Shown piece after piece: positions 58,400 to 64,000 of a DNA stretch of 64,000 bases. Position 1 is the stretch's first letter; each line of letters opens with the position of its first letter. The notes beneath the pieces are model-generated. The model made no database searches and was not told the DNA's origin. It worked only from the letters and a program-made list of their open reading frames with translations. This DNA is from Cellulosimicrobium terreum (GTDB taxonomy: Bacteria; Actinomycetota; Actinomycetes; Actinomycetales; Cellulomonadaceae): NCBI GenBank assembly GCA_014803435.1, contig JACYFD010000004.1, positions 1 through 64,000 on the forward strand. Direction: 5' to 3'. The position numbers and the translations under genes are program-made.

Positions 58400-58819
58400 A
58401 TGCTGATCCCCCGCAGGCTCAAGCACCGCAAGCAGCACCACCCGTCGCGCTCCGGTGCGGCGAAGGGTGGCACGCAGATCTCGTTCGGTGAGTACGGCAT
58501 CCAGGCTCTCGAGCCCGCCTACGTCACGAACCGCCAGATCGAGGCTGCTCGTATCGCGATGACCCGCCACATCAAGCGTGGCGGCAAGGTCTGGATCAAC
58601 ATCTACCCGGACCGTCCGCTCACGAAGAAGCCTGCCGAGACCCGCATGGGTTCCGGTAAGGGTTCGCCGGAGTGGTGGATCGCCAACGTCAAGCCCGGCC
58701 GCATCGTCTTCGAGCTGGCCGGTGTCCCGGAGCCCCTGGCTCGCGAGGCCATGCGCCGCGCGATCCACAAGCTCCCGATGAAGTGCCGTTTCGTGGTGCG
58801 CGAGGGTGGTGGCAACTGA
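58400..58819 (+). CDS. rplP: Ribosomal protein uL16
   Basis: The 139-residue protein contacts A-site tRNA. It begins [19 protein letters not shown] and has [21 protein letters not shown]. Its usual length and intact Arg81-type region (GSGKGSPE) suggest no avilamycin-resistance change at that point. It is coupled to rpmC by TGATG. Confidence 0.97.
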   Translation: MLIPRRLKHRKQHHPSRSGAAKGGTQISFGEYGIQALEPAYVTNRQIEAARIAMTRHIKRGGKVWINIYPDRPLTKKPAETRMGSGKGSPEWWIANVKPGRIVFELAGVPEPLAREAMRRAIHKLPMKCRFVVREGGGN

Positions 58820-59055
58820 TGGCTGTCGGAACGAAGGGGCTCGCCCCCGCGAACCTGGATGCCTTCGACGACGAGAAGCTCGTCGCCGAGCTGAAGAAGG
58901 CCAAGGAGGAGCTTTTCAACCTCCGCTTCCAGTCGGCCACCGGCCAGCTGGAGAGCCACGGACGCCTGCAGGCCGTCCGTCGCGACATCGCGCGGATCTA
59001 CACGATCCTGCGTGAGCGCGAGCTCGGTATCCGTACTGCGCCGAGCGCCGAGTGA
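58819..59055 (+). CDS. rpmC: Ribosomal protein uL29
   Basis: The 78-residue helical protein is at the tunnel exit. It has [20 protein letters not shown] and [22 protein letters not shown] 58819 overlaps the rplP stop by one base. A short N-terminal extension ([15 protein letters not shown]) precedes the fold. Confidence 0.96.
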   Translation: MAVGTKGLAPANLDAFDDEKLVAELKKAKEELFNLRFQSATGQLESHGRLQAVRRDIARIYTILRERELGIRTAPSAE

Positions 59056-59066
59056 GTGAGGCTGGA

Positions 59067-59354
59067 ATGAGCGAGAACGCAACGAACGAGGCGGCGGCGG
59101 AGGTCCGCTCCGCTCGCAAGACGCGCCGCGGCTATGTCGTGAGCGACAAGATGGACAAGACCGTGGTGATCGAGGTCGAGGACCGGGTCAAGCACCCGCT
59201 CTACGGCAAGGTCATCCGGCGCACGAGCAAGGTCAAGGTCCACGACGAGCAGAACTCTGCCGGCGTCGGCGACCTCGTCCTGATCATGGAGACCCGCCCG
59301 CTGTCCGCGACCAAGCGGTGGCGCCTGGTGGAGATCCTCGAGAAGGCCAAGTAG
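59067..59354 (+). CDS. rpsQ: Ribosomal protein uS17
   Basis: The 95-residue protein has [22 protein letters not shown] and [23 protein letters not shown], the OB-fold of uS17. ATG 59067 (GAGG five bases upstream) was chosen. GTG 59052, overlapping rpmC, is an alternative adding five residues. A 204-base gap with a hairpin separates it from rplN. Confidence 0.95.
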   Translation: MSENATNEAAAEVRSARKTRRGYVVSDKMDKTVVIEVEDRVKHPLYGKVIRRTSKVKVHDEQNSAGVGDLVLIMETRPLSATKRWRLVEILEKAK

Positions 59355-59359
59355 TACGT

Positions 59360-59389
59360 CGGTCGCGGCGGGCCAGCCCGCCGCGACCG
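59360..59389 (+). terminator. Hairpin between the S10 and spc operons
   Basis: A 13-bp perfect stem (59360-59372 with 59377-59389) lies six bases after rpsQ. It marks the boundary between the classical S10 and spc operons. It is followed by CTCTCGTG with no T tract. Confidence 0.55.
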
Positions 59390-59558
59390 CTCTCGTGCCG
59401 CGTCGACGGCGCGGCAACCAGTGAGGACGGACCGGGCTCCCCGCCCGGCCTGGCCGGTTCACCCGCGAGGGACCCGGCACTGACAGCTATCCGTTCGGCA
59501 AGGCTCGCCCCGACCACTGGTCGAGATGAGAACCGGCTCGACGACAGGAGTTCATTAC

Positions 59559-59927
59559 ATGATCCAGCAGGAGTCGCGACTTCGCGTCGCCGACAACACG
59601 GGTGCCAAGGAGATTCTCTGCATCCGTGTTCTCGGTGGCTCGGGCCGTCGCTACGCCGGAATCGGCGACACCATCGTCGCAACCGTCAAGGATGCGATCC
59701 CGGGCGGCAACGTCAAGAAGGGCGACGTCGTCAAGGCGGTCATCGTCCGGACCACCAAGGAGCGCCGTCGTCCCGACGGTTCCTACATCAAGTTCGACGA
59801 GAACGCGGCCGTGATCCTCAAGAACGACGGCGAACCGCGCGGAACCCGCATCTTCGGCCCGGTGGGTCGCGAGCTGCGCGACAAGCGCTTCATGAAGATC
59901 ATCTCGCTCGCACCGGAGGTGATCTGA
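59559..59927 (+). CDS. rplN: Ribosomal protein uL14
   Basis: The 122-residue protein lies at the subunit interface and binds RsfS. It starts [20 protein letters not shown] and has [21 protein letters not shown] 59559 (ACAGGAG upstream) was chosen over a frame from 59526. It opens the spc operon, two bases before rplX. Confidence 0.98.
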   Translation: MIQQESRLRVADNTGAKEILCIRVLGGSGRRYAGIGDTIVATVKDAIPGGNVKKGDVVKAVIVRTTKERRRPDGSYIKFDENAAVILKNDGEPRGTRIFGPVGRELRDKRFMKIISLAPEVI

Positions 59928-59929
59928 CC

Positions 59930-60271
59930 ATGGCGAAGATCAAGAAGGGCGACCTCGTCGTCGTCATCGCAGGCAAGGACAAGGGCAAGCAGGGGCGCGT
60001 CCTCGAGGTGCTCAAGGACAGCGACCGGCTCGTCGTCGAGGGCGTCCAGCGCGTCACGAAGCACACCAAGGTCGGGCAGTCGCAGCGCGGCACCCGCACC
60101 GGTGGCATCGAGACCGTCGAGGCGCCGATCCACGTCAGCAACGTGATGGTCGTCGACCCGGAGACCAAGAAGGGGACCCGCGTCGGGTACCGCACCGAAG
60201 AGGTCGAGCGTGATGGCCGCAAGCGCACCGTTCGGGTGCGGGTCGCCAAGCGCTCCGGTAAGGACATCTGA
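59930..60271 (+). CDS. rplX: Ribosomal protein uL24
   Basis: The 113-residue assembly initiator has a KOW motif ([24 protein letters not shown]) and [26 protein letters not shown] precedes the ATG. It overlaps rplE by one base (TGATG). Confidence 0.97.
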   Translation: MAKIKKGDLVVVIAGKDKGKQGRVLEVLKDSDRLVVEGVQRVTKHTKVGQSQRGTRTGGIETVEAPIHVSNVMVVDPETKKGTRVGYRTEEVERDGRKRTVRVRVAKRSGKDI

Positions 60272-60843
60272 TGAGCACTGAGATCGCAGCCCCCGAGGTC
60301 CCGCGCCTCAAGCAGCGCTACCGCGACGAGATCGTCGCCGGCCTGCGCGAGGAGTTCGAGCACGAGAACGTCAACCAGGTCGCCCGCGTCACGAAGATCG
60401 TCGTGAACATGGGTGTCGGTGACGCGGCGAAGGACTCCAAGCTCATCGAGGGAGCCATCCGCGACCTGTCCGCGATCACCGGGCAGAAGCCGCAGGTTAC
60501 TCGCGCCCGCAAGTCCATCGCACAGTTCAAGCTGCGCGAGGGCATGCCGATCGGCGCGCACGTCACGCTGCGGGGCGACCGCATGTGGGAGTTCCTCGAC
60601 CGCCTCCTGTCGATCGCGCTGCCGCGCATCCGCGACTTCCGTGGGCTCTCGCCCAAGCAGTTCGACGGCAACGGCAACTACACCTTCGGTCTCACGGAGC
60701 AGTCGATGTTCCACGAGATCGACCAGGACAAGATCGACCGGGTCCGCGGTATGGACATCACCCTGGTGACGACCGCTACCACAGATGCTGAGGGCCGCTC
60801 CCTGCTGCGCCGTCTCGGCTTCCCCTTCAAGGAGGAGAACTGA
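60271..60843 (+). CDS. rplE: Ribosomal protein uL5
   Basis: The 190-residue protein binds 5S rRNA and contacts S13. It has [38 protein letters not shown] and the C-terminal [25 protein letters not shown]. It starts within the rplX stop codon. Confidence 0.97.
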   Translation: MSTEIAAPEVPRLKQRYRDEIVAGLREEFEHENVNQVARVTKIVVNMGVGDAAKDSKLIEGAIRDLSAITGQKPQVTRARKSIAQFKLREGMPIGAHVTLRGDRMWEFLDRLLSIALPRIRDFRGLSPKQFDGNGNYTFGLTEQSMFHEIDQDKIDRVRGMDITLVTTATTDAEGRSLLRRLGFPFKEEN

Positions 60844-60844
60844 C

Positions 60845-61030
60845 ATGGCGAAGAAGGCCCTGATCAACAAGGCGGCCGCCAAGCCCAAGTTCGCGGTCCG
60901 CGCCTACACCCGGTGCCAGAAGTGCGGTCGTCCGCACTCCGTGTACCGCAAGTTCGGCCTGTGCCGTATCTGCGTGCGCGAGATGGCCCACCGTGGTGAG
61001 CTTCCCGGCGTCACCAAGAGCAGCTGGTAA
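60845..61030 (+). CDS. rpsZ: Ribosomal protein uS14, zinc-binding type Z
   Basis: The 61-residue protein is the short zinc form of S14, with ligands C24, C27, C40 and C43 (RCQKCGRP and LCRICVRE). The zinc-free long form is normally kept elsewhere for zinc starvation and is not in this window. It starts one base after the rplE stop. Confidence 0.97.
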   Translation: MAKKALINKAAAKPKFAVRAYTRCQKCGRPHSVYRKFGLCRICVREMAHRGELPGVTKSSW

Positions 61031-61112
61031 CAACTACGTCGTAGGTCCGGGTGGCCGCTGCGCGCACGCGTGCTGCCACCCCGATACCCCGGCGAGGAAG
61101 GGCTAGAGCCCA

Positions 61113-61511
61113 ATGACGATGACCGACCCGATCGCAGACATGCTGACCCGTCTGCGTAACGCGAACTCGGCCTACCACGAGACGGTGACCATGCCGTTCT
61201 CGAAGCTGAAGTCGCACATTGCTGAGATCCTGCAGGCCGAGGGCTACATCTCCGGCTGGAGCGTCGAGGACGCGAAGGTGGGCCAGAACCTCACCATCGA
61301 CCTCAAGTTCGGCCCGAACCGCGAGCGCAGCCTTGCCGGCGTGCGCCGCGTCTCGAAGCCTGGTCTGCGCGTGTACGCGAAGTCCACCAACCTGCCCAAG
61401 GTGCTCGGCGGCCTGGGCGTGGCGATCCTGTCCACGTCCTCCGGCCTCCTCACTGACAAGCAGGCCGCCACGAAGGGCGTGGGCGGCGAAGTCCTCGCCT
61501 ACGTCTGGTAA
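61113..61511 (+). CDS. rpsH: Ribosomal protein uS8
   Basis: The 132-residue protein binds the central domain of 16S rRNA. It has [20 protein letters not shown] and ends in [14 protein letters not shown] 61113 is used, and ATG 61119 is two codons later. In E. coli S8 regulates spc translation. An 82-base gap upstream could hold such a site, but I cannot model it. Confidence 0.97.
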   Translation: MTMTDPIADMLTRLRNANSAYHETVTMPFSKLKSHIAEILQAEGYISGWSVEDAKVGQNLTIDLKFGPNRERSLAGVRRVSKPGLRVYAKSTNLPKVLGGLGVAILSTSSGLLTDKQAATKGVGGEVLAYVW

Positions 61512-61530
61512 TCGGAAAGGAGATACGCCA

Positions 61531-62067
61531 ATGTCTCGAATCGGCAAGATCCCCGTTCCGGTCCCGGCCGGCGTGGACGTCACGATCAGCGGCGCACTGG
61601 TGACCGTGAAGGGCCCCAAGGGTTCTCTCGAGCACAGTGTTGCTGCCCCCATCCAGGTCGCCCAGGAGGACGGCACCCTCGTGGTGTCGCGTCCGGACGA
61701 CGAGCGTCAGTCCCGTGCCCTGCACGGCCTGACCCGCACCCTGCTGGCGAACATCGTCCAGGGTGTCACCGAGGGCTATGAGAAGAAGCTCGAGATCGTC
61801 GGTACCGGGTACCGCGTGACCGCGAAGGGTTCGGACCTCGAGTTCGCCCTCGGCTTCAGCCACCCGGTGGTCATCGCACCGCCCGTCGGCATCACGTTCG
61901 CCGTCGAGAGCCCGACCAAGTTCTCGGTCGCCGGCATCGACAAGCAGCAGGTCGGCGAGGTCGCGGCGAACATCCGCAAGATCCGCAAGCCTGAGCCGTA
62001 CAAGGGCAAGGGTGTGCGTTACGCCGGCGAGGTCGTCCGCCGCAAGGTCGGAAAGGCTGGTAAGTAA
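61531..62067 (+). CDS. rplF: Ribosomal protein uL6
   Basis: The 178-residue protein lies near the sarcin-ricin loop. It begins [19 protein letters not shown] and has the two L6 repeats and the C-terminal [37 protein letters not shown] precedes the ATG. It lies 19 bases after rpsH. Confidence 0.98.
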   Translation: MSRIGKIPVPVPAGVDVTISGALVTVKGPKGSLEHSVAAPIQVAQEDGTLVVSRPDDERQSRALHGLTRTLLANIVQGVTEGYEKKLEIVGTGYRVTAKGSDLEFALGFSHPVVIAPPVGITFAVESPTKFSVAGIDKQQVGEVAANIRKIRKPEPYKGKGVRYAGEVVRRKVGKAGK

Positions 62068-62069
62068 CC

Positions 62070-62441
62070 ATGGCTCTCAAGGTTCTCGGCAAGGGCAAGG
62101 CTGTCTCGCGTCAGCGGCGACACCTGCGCCTGCGCAAGAAGATCAAGGGGACCCCCGCGCGTCCGCGTCTCGTGGTCACCCGCTCCTCGCGTCACCTCAC
62201 GGCCCAGGTCGTGGACGACACGATCGGTCAGACCCTCGCGTCGGCCTCGACCCTCGAGGCGGACCTGCGCGCGTCCGACGGCGACAAGAGCGCCAAGGCG
62301 CGCAAGGTCGGCGAGCTCGTGGCGGCGCGTGCGAAGGCAGCTGGTGTCGACTCGGTCGTCTTCGACCGTGGCGGCAACAAGTACCACGGCCGGGTGGCCG
62401 CGGTCGCCGACGGGGCCCGCGAAGGCGGTCTGGCCCTGTGA
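62070..62441 (+). CDS. rplR: Ribosomal protein uL18
   Basis: The 123-residue 5S rRNA-binding protein has [20 protein letters not shown] and [24 protein letters not shown]. It starts two bases after rplF. rpsE follows after 40 bases. Confidence 0.97.
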   Translation: MALKVLGKGKAVSRQRRHLRLRKKIKGTPARPRLVVTRSSRHLTAQVVDDTIGQTLASASTLEADLRASDGDKSAKARKVGELVAARAKAAGVDSVVFDRGGNKYHGRVAAVADGAREGGLAL

Positions 62442-62481
62442 CGACGCTGACCACTCCCACACGGAAGCAAAGGATTCTCTG

Positions 62482-63141
62482 ATGGCTGCAGGGCAGCGCA
62501 GCAACACCGGCGCCCCCACGGGCGCCGCCAACGAGCCGAGCGGCCAGAACGCGCGCGGGGGGCGCCAGGACAACCGTCGTGGCGACCGTCGTGACGGTGG
62601 CCGTCGCGGCGACGCAGCCGAGAAGAACGCCTTCGTCGAGCGCGTCGTCACCATCAACCGCGTCTCCAAGGTCGTCAAGGGCGGCCGTCGCTTCAGCTTC
62701 ACCGCGCTCGTCGTGGTGGGCGACGGCGACGGCACCGTCGGCGTCGGCTACGGCAAGGCGAAGGAGGTGCCCGCGGCGATCGCCAAGGGTGTCGAGGAGG
62801 CCAAGAAGAACTTCTTCAAGGTCCCCCGCATCCAGGGCACCATCCCTCACCCCATCCAGGGTGAGGCAGCTGCCGGAGTCGTCTTCCTGCGCCCCGCAGC
62901 CCCGGGTACCGGTGTCATCGCCGGTGGACCGGTGCGCGCCGTGCTGGAGTGCGCGGGCATCCACGACGTGCTGAGCAAGTCGCTCGGCTCGTCCAACGCG
63001 ATCAACATCGTGCACGCGACCGTCGAGGCCCTGCGGAACCTGGAGCAGCCTGAGGCTGTCGCCGCGCGCCGTGGTCTCCCGCTCGAGGACGTGGCCCCGG
63101 CCGCGCTCCTGCGTGCTCGTGCTGCGGGGGTGAACGCCTGA
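62482..63141 (+). CDS. rpsE: Ribosomal protein uS5
   Basis: The 219-residue protein acts in decoding fidelity. Its core has [36 protein letters not shown] and [23 protein letters not shown] 50-residue Arg/Gly-rich N-terminal extension is typical of actinobacteria. The spectinomycin loop is normal. ATG 62482 was chosen at the extension start, AAAGGA upstream. It overlaps rpmD by one base. Confidence 0.97.
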   Translation: MAAGQRSNTGAPTGAANEPSGQNARGGRQDNRRGDRRDGGRRGDAAEKNAFVERVVTINRVSKVVKGGRRFSFTALVVVGDGDGTVGVGYGKAKEVPAAIAKGVEEAKKNFFKVPRIQGTIPHPIQGEAAAGVVFLRPAAPGTGVIAGGPVRAVLECAGIHDVLSKSLGSSNAINIVHATVEALRNLEQPEAVAARRGLPLEDVAPAALLRARAAGVNA

Positions 63142-63323
63142 TGGCCAGGCTCAAGGTGACCCAGAAGAAGTCCGCCATCGGCGGCAAGCAGAACCAGCGC
63201 GACACGCTGCGCACTCTGGGCCTCAAGCGGATCGGCGACACCGCCGTGAAGGAGGACCGTCCGGAGATTCGCGGCATGGTCGCAACGGTGGCGCATCTCG
63301 TCGCCGTCGAGGAGGTCGAGTGA
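63141..63323 (+). CDS. rpmD: Ribosomal protein uL30
   Basis: The 60-residue protein has [35 protein letters not shown], the whole uL30 fold. Its ATG lies in the rpsE stop (TGATG), and its stop is two bases before the chosen rplO start. Confidence 0.97.
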   Translation: MARLKVTQKKSAIGGKQNQRDTLRTLGLKRIGDTAVKEDRPEIRGMVATVAHLVAVEEVE

Positions 63324-63325
63324 CG

Positions 63326-63871
63326 ATGGCTGAGAAGGCCACCAAGGAGACCGCCGAGGCTCCGAAGAAGAAGGCACCCGCGAAGTCCAAGGCGGAGGCC
63401 GCACCGGCAAAGCAGACCGAGGGTGCCGGCGGCACGCTCAAGATGCACCACCTGCGTCCGGCTCCCGGCGCCAAGAAGGCCAAGACCCGCGTGGGTCGTG
63501 GCGAGGCGTCGAAGGGTAAGACGGCGGGCCGCGGTACCAAGGGTACGAAGGCTCGTTACCAGGTTCCCGAGCGCTTCGAGGGCGGGCAGATGCCTCTGCA
63601 CATGCGCCTCCCGAAGCTGCGCGGCTTCAAGAACCCGTTCCGCACCGAGTACCAGGTCGTCAACCTGGACAAGCTCGCGTCGCTGTACCCCGAGGGTGGC
63701 TCCGTCACCGTCGAGGACCTCGTCGCGAAGGGCGCCGTCCGCAAGGGCCAGCCCGTGAAGGTGCTGGGTGCGGGCGAGATCACCGTCAAGCTCGAGGTCG
63801 CGGTCGACGCGCTCTCGGGTTCGGCTCGCGAGAAGATCGTCGCGGCCGGCGGTTCGGTCTCGGAGGACTGA
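63326..63871 (+). CDS. rplO: Ribosomal protein uL15
   Basis: The 181-residue protein organises 23S rRNA domain II and V contacts. It has [31 protein letters not shown] and ends [18 protein letters not shown] Lys/Ala-rich N-terminal extension of about 37 residues precedes the usual start ([10 protein letters not shown]). ATG 63326 has GGAGG ten bases upstream; GTG 63320 is an alternative. A hairpin follows, so secY probably has its own promoter. Confidence 0.96.
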   Translation: MAEKATKETAEAPKKKAPAKSKAEAAPAKQTEGAGGTLKMHHLRPAPGAKKAKTRVGRGEASKGKTAGRGTKGTKARYQVPERFEGGQMPLHMRLPKLRGFKNPFRTEYQVVNLDKLASLYPEGGSVTVEDLVAKGAVRKGQPVKVLGAGEITVKLEVAVDALSGSAREKIVAAGGSVSED

Positions 63872-63878
63872 CACCACG

Positions 63879-63916
63879 GACAGGGCCGGTGGCGCGCACG
63901 CGCCGTCGGCCCTGTC
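63879..63916 (+). terminator. Terminator after rplO
   Basis: A 17-bp stem with two G-U pairs (63879-63895 with 63900-63916, loop GCAC) follows rplO by seven bases. The remaining 84 bases to the window end hold no gene start. Confidence 0.65.
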
Positions 63917-64000
63917 TGCGTCTGGGGACCTGTCCCGAGACGCTCCCGGGCCGTCCCGGGGACCGGTCGTCGTCCCGCTCGGCAGCGGGGCGAGGCTAGA

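Overview
The window is very GC-rich chromosomal DNA from an actinobacterium. Gene order, GTG/TTG starts, a zinc-type S14, a beta subunit of 1173 residues and near-exclusive G/C third positions suggest a member of the Micrococcales, probably near Cellulomonas, Cellulosimicrobium or Promicromonospora. The genus is inferred from gene content; no search was possible. It is a conserved core segment (tRNA-Tyr/Thr/Met, rpmG, hadAB-like genes, murB, tRNA-Trp, secE-nusG, rplK-rplA, rplJ-rplL, rpoB-rpoC, rpsL-rpsG-fusA-tuf, then the S10/spc ribosomal protein cluster to rplO) with accessory genes inserted at several points.

Layout. 1-1454: two identical tandem WXG100 genes and an LpqN-like protein. 1716-6601: fprA ferredoxin reductase, HtpX protease, then on the minus strand a HAD phosphatase, YajQ and a RarD-like permease. 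6640-8320: three tRNA genes separated by hairpins, rpmG and two MaoC-type dehydratase subunits. 8463-12528: a LacI-type repressor divergent from two paralogous MFS transporters, with two perfect operators at the start of the first transporter. 12538-25716: murB, a lipoprotein L,D-transpeptidase, a GntR/membrane-protein pair, a phosphotransferase with a secreted NTP-repeat protein, an OmpR-type two-component system with an Asp-rich membrane protein, adenosine deaminase, and a NarL-type two-component system translationally coupled to an ABC-2 exporter.

25921-40398: tRNA-Trp, secE, nusG, rplK and rplA, then about 8.5 kb of non-ribosomal genes before rplJ-rplL. This insert holds a GH18 chitinase, a pair of small membrane proteins and, most notably, a four-gene cassette at 31496-37152. 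The cassette encodes an ECF-like sigma factor, a 165-residue protein of unknown function, a leaderless (no signal peptide) subtilisin-like protease with seven PYSTPL repeats, and a TPR-CHAT (caspase-like) protein. Two intact, apparently cytoplasmic proteases under a dedicated sigma factor look like a stress or defence module, and this is the best candidate here for an undescribed system. A GH26-like pseudogene with three frameshifts lies between rplL and rpoB.

40399-63871: rpoBC, rpsL-rpsG-fusA-tuf, a decayed AbiEi/DUF559-like gene, then twenty ribosomal protein genes (rpsJ to rplO), mostly 1-40 bases apart or overlapping. Promoters of the TTGACN-17-TANNNT kind can be read ahead of rplJ, rpoB, rpsL and several tRNAs. 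GC-rich hairpins, mostly without a T tract, end most units.
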